Assembly (NCBI GenBank): GCA_905220665.1
Contig: CAJNAR010000002.1
Location: forward strand, 310,001-374,000
Length of the DNA stretch: 64,000 nucleotides
From: Albugo candida
Taxonomy: Eukaryota; Oomycota; Peronosporomycetes; Albuginales; Albuginaceae
Reading direction: 5' to 3'
The position numbers and the translations under genes were made by a program. Of the stretch, positions 47,557 through 59,289 are shown in pieces. The notes beneath the pieces are model-generated. The model did no database searches. It was given only the letters and a program-made list of their open reading frames with translations, and was not told where the DNA came from. Each line of letters opens with the position of its first letter. Position 1 is the stretch's first letter.

Positions 47557-49209
47557 TTAGAGCATTTCCGCGTATTCGTATAAATGCCCGTTATCAAGCA
47601 TCTTTTCATAGCGAAGCGAGTATCTCTCCTTGGCAAACCGACCTTCGATTGAGCCCGAGGACATCGGTCGAATTGAAGATACATCCAACTCTAGCCTTAC
47701 GACCATTTTTATATCTCCACACTCCGAAACACAATCGCCTTCTCTTGGAGCACCCAACATCCAGAAATGATTCTGATCAATGATCAAAATATCCAAAATT
47801 GACGTGAGACAAGTAAAGCATTTCGAATTTGGCTTACTTGGCATTCCAATTCCAACATTACCGATTCTGTTCTCTGGATACGGGACGATACTACTACGAC
47901 TCCCATCACGTAAGGATTTGTAATAGAGACAAAATTGGTCCGGAGCACTGACCATTTTTTTGCAAAGATTCGACCTTTTAAATGTAGAAATGCATTTATA
48001 AATGCTGTCCATTGCCAAGTTTTTTTCCCGATAGATCAAGAAATCAACTACGGAAAGTTTTTCAACAGAGTGTCCAGCATTTTCCTTCAAGCAAGTCTGA
48101 CACGTTACTTCATTGCTCAGTTCGTGTTGTACCCAGATACAATTTGAGGTCAGTGGTTGACGCAATGGGCTCGGATCAATTTGATTTAACTTGGGATACA
48201 GTGCCACATTGTAGTAAATCTTGCCGGAGGGCGATGAATGATCAATGGCTTGGAGAGAGGCCTTTGAACATGCTTCTTTGTTTTTTCTTGATGGTTTATT
48301 GCAAACTTGTTCACAGCCATGGATTTCTTTTTTGTTTTGATATTTCTCCGATATCAACAAAACGTATAGCTCGCTTGTTATTTCATGTTCATGAGCGAAG
48401 CTGGTATCGTCGACCAGCACTGCTATTCCAGATGATTCAAGCGCCATGCAACGAAGGCATCTCGTGCGTAACTTGAGGGTAGTGCTAGCCAGAAAGCATC
48501 TTGTCGACACATGTTGTGTCTCATATATAAATGGGATCATGACATCGAATGGCACTTCAGCTGCATTGAATTTCAAAGTTGCCCCAGAAAATGGACTGAA
48601 ATGACGCATGTACAATTTTCTGGCAAGATTAGAACAAGTACCGTAACGAAATTCATACTGTTGTCCCCTACACACCCCCGATTCCGAACACGGTGCAAAA
48701 ATGTCTCTCTGGTGTGTGTATAGCACATGCAAATATTGTTCGTTTTCGTTCTTGGCTATCAGTTGAAATTTTTGAATGGTATGAGAGCCGCTAACCATTC
48801 TAAGACAGGTTCCGCATTCAAAACTAGTTTGCACATCTGTGAGAACGCACACTGCTTCTGATAATCCTAGCATGTCTGCAGCAATTGTATTGTCGGTGAT
48901 CTTCGTGTTTTCCATTGTGATGAAGCCGCATGTAAGATCACTCTGACAATCAAGCTTGGCTCTCATGAAAGAAGCAGAATAACCAGACGCGTGGAAGTGT
49001 ACTGTTGTTGTTAATGATTTGGGGTCGTCCGTAGGAGGTGAAGCAAGCGAAAGTCGATCCATTCCGGCAATATCTGTCAGACAGGACTGGCACTTGCCCA
49101 GATCACTATTGTGGGTGAGTGTCGCGGTGATTTGTATTTGATCGTTGGCGTCAGTGACCGTATTTAGCAGCCACACAACGGAAAAGAAGAGCCAATTTTG
49201 TCGGAACAT
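47557..49209 (-). CDS. Secreted protein with five cysteine modules (family member B)
   Basis: 550 residues, homologous to member A end to end. A signal peptide (LFFSVVWLLNTVTDA) is followed by KCQSCLTDIAGMDRLSLA, ECGTCLRMVSGSHTIQKF, RCLRCMALESSGIAVL, TCQTCLKENAGHSVEKLS and KCFTCLTSILDILIID, the five CxxC module starts. Module spacing and the extra cysteines follow member A, and GKIYYN and SSIRPMSSGS are shared blocks. The C-terminus (YSLRYEKML) aligns directly with member A once that protein's ~85-residue basic insertion is removed. The protein lacks a membrane anchor. No stops or shifts are present although its closest local relative at 28.5 kb is dead, suggesting selection or recent copying. 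Function unknown; secretion is inferred from the signal peptide. The start is fixed by alignment with member A. Confidence 0.82.
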   Translation of the reverse strand: MFRQNWLFFSVVWLLNTVTDANDQIQITATLTHNSDLGKCQSCLTDIAGMDRLSLASPPTDDPKSLTTTVHFHASGYSASFMRAKLDCQSDLTCGFITMENTKITDNTIAADMLGLSEAVCVLTDVQTSFECGTCLRMVSGSHTIQKFQLIAKNENEQYLHVLYTHQRDIFAPCSESGVCRGQQYEFRYGTCSNLARKLYMRHFSPFSGATLKFNAAEVPFDVMIPFIYETQHVSTRCFLASTTLKLRTRCLRCMALESSGIAVLVDDTSFAHEHEITSELYVLLISEKYQNKKEIHGCEQVCNKPSRKNKEACSKASLQAIDHSSPSGKIYYNVALYPKLNQIDPSPLRQPLTSNCIWVQHELSNEVTCQTCLKENAGHSVEKLSVVDFLIYREKNLAMDSIYKCISTFKRSNLCKKMVSAPDQFCLYYKSLRDGSRSSIVPYPENRIGNVGIGMPSKPNSKCFTCLTSILDILIIDQNHFWMLGAPREGDCVSECGDIKMVVRLELDVSSIRPMSSGSIEGRFAKERYSLRYEKMLDNGHLYEYAEML

Positions 49210-50806
49210 GACCAGACAATTTGAAAATGAGAAATGAACTCAATCTTTACGTAAAACAATTTCGATAGGGTTCATCCAGACCAGCCATTTTTCCTAGAAA
49301 AAAGTATTGTACTTTATATTATCCGTTGAAAGAAGAGGTGATCCCTATCATCCCTAGTTTCCCGCGCATGAGAAAAAAGTAGCTTTATTGGTCGTTAGTT
49401 GTGACCAGAAATCTTTATTAACCAATAGAATGGAGAGATGAAAGAAGCGTTCTTCGAAGCTGCATTCTGTCGTATCAAACGATACATGAAACGGGATTTA
49501 TACTCCGATAGCTGCTCTCTACAGTTATATTGACTTTTCAAGCTGTGCAGGCATTACGCAAAGAAAAAGATGCATCTAGTGAAAGTAATGGAAGTCATGT
49601 GAAAAAAATCGAATGTGGAATGAGCATAATTGAATGTTGTGATATGAACGAATTGAAATTGCTGCAGATGACAATCGCACGAGATAGTAGCCAGTAACAA
49701 TATGAATCAGTTAGGGCTGGATGTGCTATTCCACAGGTACAGAATCGAACAATGTCTTTTTTATCTGCTTTTTTTGTTAGAGATATCCGCTTACTTTATA
49801 ACCTCCGATTGTATATATGTAAAAGTTCCGGGCAACGCCAATATCACTAAAATTCGTTTTGTATTGCACCTATCGACTTAATTTTGTTCCGGCATGGACG
49901 TTTGGATAGACTAATGAGGAAGGAGTGGCGATTCTTATACGGTAGAAGAGTGTAGATTAATGAAATAAAATCAACCACGCGCTTTCCTCTGCCGAGCAAC
50001 ACGCACAAAGAGGGTGTTATACTTCCTAGTCGTTACAACAATCCGAGCTACTTATTGCTTCTCAACTGACTACTGCGTTCAATTGGACGGAGAAGCATTT
50101 CTCGTTGGTTCAAAAGTAAAACGGTCATTGAAATCTTTTATTTATCATCAACCGCATACTCTAGGCCTTCAAGTAGTTCTGGTTTATTTCATACGTGGAT
50201 TATGTATGTTCCTGCACCACTAGTGTCAAGCCTGACCTACAACATTGTATTTTATGTTTTTGTGTTGGTGCTTATACAAAGTCTCAGATGCATCGTAGTG
50301 TGCTACATATCTCTCTCTACGATTTGAGGAAGCCATCATTACCTTCACTTACCTAGTAGGACGCGACCAGAGGTATGTAACGTAGGTACAGTGCAAAGAG
50401 CACATTATAATGCGGATGACTCATGAATAAAAAGTATCGAGTCTAAGTACGGCTCAGTCGAGTCATTTCAATCCATTTTTGTGTTCTAGATCATTCATGA
50501 CATAACAGAACCGATCACGCAATGAGGTCAGATAAAACATATCTTAATTCTTCGAAGCCTGCATAAGGTGACGTTTCATTCCAGTAGCAATTCAATGCCG
50601 CATCAGCTCGCAGACACTCAGAGGTACCCCGGACACATATATACAACGTCATTTTGGATAGTCCAATGAAAAATATGATCAACCGAGAAAGTATGCCAAA
50701 AAGTGAGTTGAGCAATGGTGGGTAAGAGAAGAAGGGGGGCAAAACTGAATTGCAATGGTCTTGTCTAGCTGGACGCTTTCCGCTAGTTTACTCTATCAGC
50801 TGTAGC
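49210..50806. other. Spacer upstream of member B
   Basis: The first ~35 bases are the leader conserved with member A. Beyond that only short frames occur, and nothing recognisable is seen up to the SINE-like sequence. Confidence 0.35.
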
Positions 50807-50813
50807 AGAGGGT

Positions 50814-50910
50814 TCCGTACCCAGCTCACTCGGTTAAGCACTTGAGCGCACGGACCCCCTGCAGGAGGTCGTTAGTTCTATTCCCGGCAGTGTGGGCAGC
50901 GGTTTGAGCC
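50814..50910 (+). repeat. tRNA-derived SINE head
   Basis: A box A-like stretch CAGCTCACTCGGTTAAGCA starts at 50822 and a box B-like stretch TAGTTCTATTCCC lies at 50873-50885, with tRNA-like spacing. An imperfect anticodon-type stem (GACC...GGTC) lies between, and GTACCCA / TGTGGGC could form a weak acceptor stem. The mismatched stems argue against a working tRNA, so a SINE derived from a tRNA is the better reading. The unrelated tail may reach about 51050. Confidence 0.5.
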
Positions 50911-51049
50911 CACCCAAGCAATAAGCTTGGAAAATATCTGCCTCCCTAGGTTTGAAGTCAGACTTAAGTGATATTCACACGGTCAGGGACTCATGATAGG
51001 ATAAGGAAGGTAGTTAACAAACCGGATAAACAGTGTAATGAAATCCTTG

Positions 51050-52565
51050 ACAATCTATCAGCTGTAGCATTGTAGAATACCGTGAGCATGAGCCTTGCGT
51101 CAGATTATTTAGACCTGTGGAGTCTTGCATATCGATACTGAGTCAGTAGATCGAGAATAGAAGAGGTAGCTTTGTTACGTGGACCTTTTTGGCTTGATAA
51201 TAGAAAATCGTGGTTTCAAAGTGGATTTAAATGAGTGCTTCCATAACAGTAAAAATATATAGTTATGATCGATAAAGGCATCGCAACAACGGGAACGCTT
51301 TCACGATTAGCATCGGTAACCAAGTGGGTGGTATATGATTGTAATAAAAGGTACATATGCGATTATAGTCGAATTTTAAGCTTACCGAAGGCTGTTGATG
51401 CAAGAAAACAAGCTCAAAACCATATCTACGAGCTAAAAGATTTTGATCAAAGCGAGCGAGCATTTCCCCAGATGAGTTTCTTCTTTTTTTCTATGCCTCT
51501 TGATCTTCGTCCTCCCCAGAATCTTGCTAACTTCATTTGCATCATTATTTGCAAGAAAGTATCTTTCTCTACTCATATTTGATCAAACAGATCGTTTGCT
51601 AATCTCGAGTAGCGGTCAATGATGTACAAATCTTTGCTCACACCAGAACAATGGTACGTACTGAGTAGCAAAAGCGCGTAATTTCGAAATCCCCCAGCAA
51701 ACAGATATTCTGTGTGTCTGGAAAATGTATGATGAAAGCTTTATGCATGGAATTGAACCAAGCAATAACATTGAGAAGAAGACATTTGACAGAGCACGAG
51801 CCCTGACTAATTTTTTCGATAGAGATAGCAGAATACCATTCTAAACATTAAGCTCACACATTGGTGGCCCGGAATAGTGCCGGAATCTGTCAGGAACACT
51901 CTAAGCCTTAGTGTAGTCGTGTTGGGTAGTCGCGATGTATCGGGAACAGCTTCTTCCAGGAAATCGTGCTGCTACTGTGTAGCATATCTTGACTCGAAAA
52001 CCCTACCAGTTTGACATTGCAGATATGTATTATTCATTTAGGAGCGCAGTTAACTCGTTTCGATATTGTTGGCCACATAACCGCCTCGGATTTTGCTGAT
52101 TTGTATCTCTCCTTATCCTCTTCTTATCGATACTTCTGATTCTTCCACCTTGCTCTCAATTATTTACAATTATAAGACCTAACGCGAGCTTCTTGACTAC
52201 AAAGTTTTTTGCGTTGGTCCAAGACGCACAAGCTCGTCTCTGCGTTGTAATTGTACGTCATGTTGGCATCTTCGCCTTGGAAATGCGACCATTAAGAAGA
52301 ATTTGGACTTACTTCAAATGTGAGTCTACTATGGGATGGAGTTCACGTCGATATTTAGAGCAGTGCTACGGTGCCTACAATTTGCACACGCAACAAAAGA
52401 GTTTTTTTTACAGAAATGGAAGCGTTGGACTCTCTATGTCGTTGCCCACATTGATTGTTGTGTTCGTGAATCAAAATCAAGTAGTAAGCTTGCACTTGTG
52501 GTTGTTTGGACGTATGTGACCGTTTGTAGCGTTTAAAGCAAAAATCAACATGATAATAAATCAGG
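51050..52565. other. Spacer between SINE and MULE
   Basis: About 1.5 kb with short frames only (for example plus 51265-51582 and 52193-52519), none with recognisable features. Confidence 0.35.
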
Positions 52566-52650
52566 TGTATTGATATCCCGACAGCTTTTTTGTTTAATTA
52601 CAGCATGTCTAGTTAAATTATCACTCTCACAACTTTTTCTTTTTTACTAA
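52566..52650 (+). repeat. Left terminal inverted repeat of the MULE
   Basis: Matches the reverse complement of 55190-55294 in two blocks: the outer GATATCCCGACA block and the inner ATTATCACTC(T/C)CACAACTTTTT block, with spacers of different length. Confidence 0.7.
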
Positions 52651-52871
52651 ATACAATTTTTTTTACATTTCTAACTAATTACATCCATACACACCCTAAA
52701 TTGTTGCTCCGACAACTTCAATCGAGACTTATTTGTTATTGGCTAATACACAGATGTTTCAAGTGTGATAGGCTAATACATATGACAATTTCCATTTGAC
52801 ACATATTTTTATTTTTAGCGCTGCCTAGGAGATTGCAATATGCTTCCCCCACCAGTACATCAAACCTACAA

Positions 52872-54950
52872 CACATTTGAAGAGCTCTTCAAAGGCTGTA
52901 CAAGAGTTTGCATTCATTGAAGGCTATGCGTTGGCTATAAAGAGCTTTACCAAAAATCTGCGATACTACATTAAGTGTGGCGTAGAAAGGACATACGATA
53001 CAAAGCAAGATTGGAGCACAAAATTTCAACTCTACTGATACAAAGTAGAACAGGACAAATATTACACAGGAGGATCAACAGCGCCAAACTGCCACCAAGT
53101 TGATTGACTGCCCGTTTTTGCTCTACGTCACAATACATAAACGTGATTCAACATGGAGATTGCTTGTACAAAATGGTCAACATAACCATGGAAAATCAAA
53201 AGATATTTCTGGGCATTTAATAGCACGAAAGCTTACTATTAATGCAAAAACAACGATTCGAAGGTGCCTTCAATCTGGAACTAGACCTAGCGAGGCGAGA
53301 AAAGCTCTTGAACTGCAAGATTCATCAAATAGAGCTAGCATGAGGGACATTTACAATGAAAATGTAAAGTCGTGAATTAGCCTTAGAAATTTGTGTACTT
53401 ACATATGTTAGAATTTGATTTTATTCTAATCATTTCACTTTCCTGGTTAAGATGCGAAATCAGTCCCTCAATGGTAGAACGCAAAATTGCAGCACTACTT
53501 GAGGAACTCAAGGAAGTCCATTACATCTCTTCAACCCAATGCAGCAATGACAACAATCTGACGCACCTTTTTTTTGCCAATCAAACGTCCATAAGTTGAC
53601 GCGACGCTTTCCTTCTGTTTTGTTCTTAAACTGCACATACAAGACAAACAATTAGAAAATGTCCCTGCTCCATGCTGTTGGGTTTACTTGCCTAAATTGA
53701 ATATTCTCATCATCCTTTACATTCCTGCCGAAGGAGCATCAGGAGGACTACATATGGGCACTAAAGCAGGACAAAAGTATCTATATTGGGGTATCATCTC
53801 CGAAGGTCATCATCACAGATCGCGAGCTTGCGCTAGAAAGGGCTGTCTAGGAAGTTTTTTCATCAAGCAAGCATCTCCTTTGTCGTTGGCATATTGAAAA
53901 AATGTGGTGGCAAACTGTTAGGGAAATTTTGGCACTTTAAAGAATTTGATGATTTTATGAGTGATTGGTCCCATCTAAGCAATGTTTCTCATGAAAAACA
54001 CAGATTTATTAGTATCTAATTACAAGTTGCAGAACAGCAGAATTCCTGACACTCTTCCCATCTCGTAGTAAAATATGAAAATAAAGTATGAATCAAAGCC
54101 AAATCAATTGTTTTACTTGGAAGAGACATGGCTTTTGCACAAGGAACGATTTGTTACAGCACGGACACAGTTTTACCTATACTTCGGGAAATTAACACAT
54201 CGCAAGACGAAGGAGCACACTCCACAATCAAAAGATGGTTAAAGGTCTCAACAATGGATTTGCGAGATGTAAGAGCCAAGTTAGCTAATTGTCTACAACA
54301 GCACGAGAGGGAGTTTCGTACAGCAGTTGCAGCAACAGAAACTCGAGTTCATCTCGATCTGAATGACAGCATATATGATGGTGTAGTGTGTTAGGTGTCT
54401 CCCTTTTCTCTGATAAAAATAATAGATGATATCAAGGAGGGCTTAGCTGGCAAAAGGGCAGGAACTTGCACGCATGCTTTCGAAAGAATTCATGGTCTGC
54501 CGTGCTGGCACTACTTTCCAAAAAAAATCGATAATGACTAAACCCTCTTACCATCCGTCCTCCACCCACAATGGCACCTTTCTTTAGTAATCACATCAAC
54601 AGTCTCAGAGGATGCTAAGAAGATTCAAAGACTGATATTGTAGAATGTCGAAAAATTGTGCAGCAACTTGAGACAACTTATCACGGCTTTAACTCCAGTG
54701 AACAAAAGGAAACGAAAGCTCAACTTATGCAGATGACAACCCAGAGATCAAGAGCACCAAATTCCCTCTGTACTATACTTAAGCAGCGGGGAAGACCAGT
54801 AGGAGCAAAGCAGCCTCTTCAGAATGAAGCTTCCGTGAAACGAGATTATCAGCATTTGAACATCAGACACAGGGGAAATGCCGGTGCAGCAATTGCGGGA
54901 AAATCGGTCGTAACAAGCGATCTTGCAGAATTACGGTCATATGCTTAGAT
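52872..54950 (+). pseudogene. MULE transposase, degenerate
   Basis: Pieces in shifting frames follow the order of a MULE transposase. A FAR1/WRKY-GCM1-like DNA-binding part reads IEGYALAIKSFTKNLRYYIK, then DCPFLLYVTI, RDSTWRLLVQNGQHNHGKSK and MRDIYNENVKS (to 53375). A central part reads IAALLEELKEVHYIS and HLFFANQTS (53460-53590), with the catalytic core between 53600 and 53900 badly broken (VGILKKCGGKL still readable). A C-terminal part 54128-54394 reads DEGAHSTIKRWL. A SWIM zinc finger relic follows (CTHAFERIHGLPCWHYF near 54475), then an AT-hook-like KQRGRPVGAKQP and a zinc knuckle CSNCGKIGRNKRSC near 54930. Stops throughout show it is inactive. Confidence 0.75.
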
Positions 54951-55299
54951 TCTGGACAAGCTTTGGTAAATAATTAGATATTTTGCCTTTACAGATTTTT
55001 TTCATCATACATTTTATTTTTGGCCGTTATTGTAGATTAACTTTTGCATCTTTACGACGCATTATAGCTCAACAAACTGGCAATGAATCTTCTATCAATG
55101 GTGAGTGTTTAGCTCAGCAAAAGTTTTTTATATTACTAGAATTAGCCTTAGACGTGAATTGCTTCTGTTAGCTAGAAATGTGGACGTGTTTATTTTTCAA
55201 AAAAGTTGTGGGAGTGATAATTTAAGGAGACATGACGTATTCTAAATAAAAATATATGTAATTTAAAGAAAAAGTTGTCGGGATATCAATACCCATTAT

Positions 55300-55432
55300 T
55301 TATTGTTTCAAAAAAGTTGTGGGATTGATAAATCAAGTAGGCATTGTGTAATTTCAAATGAAAAATAAAAATGCAATTTAAAAAAAGTTGTCGGGATATC
55401 AAAAAAATTTGTCGGGATTTCAATACCCTAAA
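55300..55432 (+). repeat. Extra tandem copies of the MULE right terminal sequence
   Basis: AAAAAAGTTGTGGGATTGAT near 55310 and AAAAAAAGTTGTCGGGATAT near 55385 repeat the adjacent terminal sequence at 55195-55294. A short third unit TTTGTCGGGATTTCAATACC follows at about 55410. Confidence 0.7.
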
Positions 55433-55624
55433 TTAAAATATATACCAAGGATGTGTATCATACGTACTAATATACACATGGCTGAGATCATAACGCGAAA
55501 ACCCAGTGTTAGATGAAAATCCTCCTATCAACAATGCAATATATAGTAAACATCACAAAGCATAGAATTATGCGTCCCTTATTGAACAGATCCTAAGAAT
55601 GGGACGAAAATGGCTGTACATTCG

Positions 55625-55903
55625 TGTTGGACGATACCGTTTTCTGACAGGTCGTCAACTGCAAGCACCGTTACAAGTAAAGTACGACCTCTCTTGAACG
55701 GATGTCTGGTGACAACATGACAGATGGTACGAGGAGAGACTGTCACCAGGTGAGACCAGACGGATTGATGTGAACCGTCACATGTTCATGCTTGTAAGCC
55801 GTTGCACAAGCATGTTGTAGTGCTGACAAAAAAATTAACTCTGAACGTATTTATTTTTGCTTCTACCTCTATTGCAACATGTGCGTTTATAATACTTTTA
55901 AGA
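55625..55903 (+). repeat. 5' LTR
   Basis: Starts with TGTTGG and aligns along its length with the 3' LTR and the solo LTR at 35473. The end is placed at about 55903 from that alignment; the terminal CA is not preserved. Confidence 0.8.
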
Positions 55904-57030
55904 GGTGATGAGTCCACAGAACCGTGTTGGTCGCACAGCTCAACTAGATACACCCGCTGTGGTGGTCGCTGGACGTGTCCTGACCGTGGCACAACAATTG
56001 GAAGAAATGTCGGCAGTGCCAGCGTCGGCACTGGACAAGATCTCGTCATACTTGGTGACTTGTCGGAGCGGATGTGGAAGATGGAATTCTTTATCAGGAC
56101 GGTCAAGCCAACCAAGATCAAAAGGACTCTCAAGAGTCAGAAAGTTTGGATCAATTTCGGGTTCAGTGGCAGGTAATGACCTGCAAACTTTGAGGCGTAC
56201 CCCTCATCCCCAACGCTCGCCAAATGTCTCCCCGGCCACATACTTTAGATCCTTACGAGCAGCTTACGCTAAGCTTATGATTGACCAACTGGTTCAGGTG
56301 GATAGCAGCTATGGATTAATTTGGAGACAAAGTCTGGCCTTCATGGGAAGGGTGCACTTGCAGGAATGTACCCAGGTATTCGTATACCAGCTCCTGCTTA
56401 TTATCAACTTGTGTAGGTACACGAACGTATAACGAATGGTAAGCAGCAATAATTGACGGTGCAACACTTTGGCGGAAAGGAAGTCTACCATGGACTTGGT
56501 AGTATGTTCATTGAATAGGGCTGTGCGAGAAGCTGGCTTCTGCGAGGTTCCGGTAATTTTGTTTGGCCTTAAGGCAATAACGTTGATGTTCTTGGTGAAC
56601 ACCTTAAAGGCATTGCACAGAAGCATTATCGTCGGCATGTAAAACTTGATGGTCTAAGAGTCAAAATTTGGAGAATGCTATGGAAAGGTTGCTACAGATT
56701 TTCACTACCAAAAATAGCACCTGCACAGAGTATTGACTTTTTATTGCTGACAAGCCATCGCAGTGTTGTTGGACGGAAACATTTTGTGTAGCTGACGGCT
56801 GTGAGTGACGCATGCGGAGGCACGGAAACTCTTGTACTGGACACATTGCTGTATCAACATACAGCAATGTGCACATCGATGCTGTAGGATGAAGACCTCA
56901 CCATACTTGCACATTCGACGAACCTCGACCTTTGAGTACAAAATTTCGGTATAGACGCTGTAATTGTCGTCGAAACGACGAAGGAATTAAGGAAGTTTCA
57001 AAGGTCAAAAAGCGTCCTGAAGATTGAGTT

Positions 57031-57273
57031 TTGGAAAGGTGCCATCAATGTGGCAACACTGGTGACCTCAAGACATATTGCCTGAAGAAAGGCAAGAAAG
57101 GACAACATAAAGATTTTGATGTCAACGGTCAGCGATGTGAGTCCATATCAACCAGCGGTTGGGATTTGAAAAATGGCTTGAGCCTGTACGTCGCTGCGGC
57201 CGACTGCCAGAAAGAATGGTCCCCGCAACTTCTGACGGAGAACCCTTATGGATCATCAGACAAGAATGCGTGA
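57031..57273 (+). pseudogene. Copia gag nucleocapsid fragment
   Basis: 80-codon frame starting near the zinc knuckle CHQCGNTGDLKTYC followed by basic KKGKKGQHKDF. The His of CX2CX4HX4C is Leu here. It is part of the broken gag, not an independent gene. Confidence 0.7.
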
Positions 57274-59289
57274 TTATCCGGGTTAGGCACTTGGTATTGT
57301 AAAGACAATGCGACGTCTTGATGGTCAATGCACATCCAATTGGGGCTAAGCACTATTCCCTTCGGTAAACTGAAATGAAGAGATGCACTCTTGAATACCG
57401 TAAAGGGAGGCGCGTGATGGTTTCTAATCCTAGTTATGCAGCCATCATAAACGGTAATTGTATCAACGATGTGTTTATTGCTTGAGTTTACAATGGTTTT
57501 AAAGTGGTCGTTTTCGTGGATTTTATTCACCAAAGAAGGCGACTATCGCAATCTGGAATGGTGATGGAGATGAACATAACCTGAGTGTTCATCATGGAAG
57601 CTTCTAACTTTTCATCGTCGTTTGGGTCATCCGTGATAGGAAAAATACCACCGCTATCTCGCTGCCCTGCCCCTGGTATAAAGTTGACGGATACTATGCG
57701 TACGAACTAGTTGGCATGCGCCCAAGACAAGCAGACGAAAAACGTACAGTCACGCAAGGACTGCGGGTCAAATTTCGCCAACCAATTTGATTCAGTGCGT
57801 CATCGTTTCGACCTAGAAAGTACCATGACTCGCCCTGATCTAGTAGTCAATTGGTCTATGGTCAACTTTATCGATCATTGATGAAGCCCTTGCCTAGTGT
57901 TGCTCGCGAAGACGAAGGATGTAAAAGCGATGGGCATTAATGATTTCGTGGTGTTCTGTGAAAAGTGGTTTAATTACCTTATAAACGCTCTACATAGAGA
58001 CGGTGAACGAGAAATCAAGTCTATGAACGTGCTTTTCAAAAACACCTGGTGTCTTACGACAACTAAGTGAGAGAAAGAACCAGTCAAGGAATGGAAAAGC
58101 TGAAAAGATCCACCGCATTACCGCGCAAGAATCGACTAGATCATATTTGCATGTCGGATGAGCTATTCAACGTGCCAGTTTTCTGTCAGCTACTAGTCAC
58201 ACCGAATGATGACATCCATTTTTTCGCATGAACGGAGGTTGTGATGAAAAGTCCGTCAATTCAAAGAAGACCTTGCTGTTCAACTTTCTTACAAGACTTT
58301 GCTTACAGCACTATTTTATCACATCTGAGCAGTGAACGCGAAACTGGTTTGCACCTATCCGATGTGATTTGTTGGAATCCGAATCACCGGCGTATCGGTG
58401 ATATATTGAACCAAATTGTCATTTTGGTTTATTGTAAGGGTTTTGAATATGCGAAGTAATTCAGAACAATAGCCTTTATCTAGAAGAAATACCTCAACAG
58501 CAAGAACCTGCATCTCCACTATCGACTACCACATATTCTGATCAAGGATTACCAAAGTCACAGTCGTTCCCTGTACCATCATGAACATAAAGCGCAGCAT
58601 GGGTTTTATAAGTGGGCTACCCTTGTAGATTTTGGAGCGATGACGCTGAATTTGAATCCTACATCCTCAATGAGAGTCCCATCAAGGCAAATAAAGGTGC
58701 CATCTCCTCTATTGAGATGTTGACCACGACATGACCGGTCTTCAATGACAATATGTTCGTTCGCTCCCAACGAATGGTGCACCCAAACACTAAATACAAA
58801 TGTTTGGGCGTGCGCGGGAACGTGGCAATCATCATCGGAAGGCCGATGAGATGAAGGGATATCGGACATATATACCAATGGAGCGTGTGATGGTAGTAAC
58901 TCAGCATGATTGGAATATTGAACCCTTATCGATATTAAAGACAGTAGATTGGTTGTACAAAAGGTCAGAAGCTTGATGGAAACCATGGCAAGCACTCAAC
59001 GAAATGACTATTCTGATGGGCGCGTTACCAATACCTGACACCAGTGAGAAAGTTGGTCAGACAAGGGTTGAAGGTAGCATCATTGAAGTTCAAGACGCTC
59101 TCAATACTATCATCGAATAGGACCAAGAACCTACGTCGAGTCTGTGAAGAGCACTAGCAAAGACAAGTGGTTCGTACAATGATGTGTTCTTACTCTCCAC
59201 GTGTAGGTAGTAGCCTTGATTGCACCTTACGTGGATTGGTTGAGACATATCGTTTCCCTGTGTTCTGGGGGGACGTCACTGTCGGTTTC

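Larger units (their letters stand above)
52566..55432 (+). mobile_element. Mutator-like element (MULE) with multiplied right end
   Basis: The left end (52566-52650) reads TGTATTGATATCCCGACAGC and, further in, TTAAATTATCACTCTCACAA. The inverted counterpart ends at 55294 (TTGTCGGGATATCAATACCC), with CTCCCACAAC / GTGATAATTTAAG at 55190-55215. Beyond it, 55300-55432 holds another copy of the terminal sequence and a short third one (TTGTCGGGATTTCAATACCC). The interior encodes a decayed MULE transposase. No exact target duplication was found for either possible right end. Confidence 0.75.

Noticed and set aside
50814..50900. A functional tRNA gene
   Set aside because: The stems are mismatched, the anticodon loop is irregular and box B departs from the GGTTCGA core, so a tRNA-derived SINE fits better.
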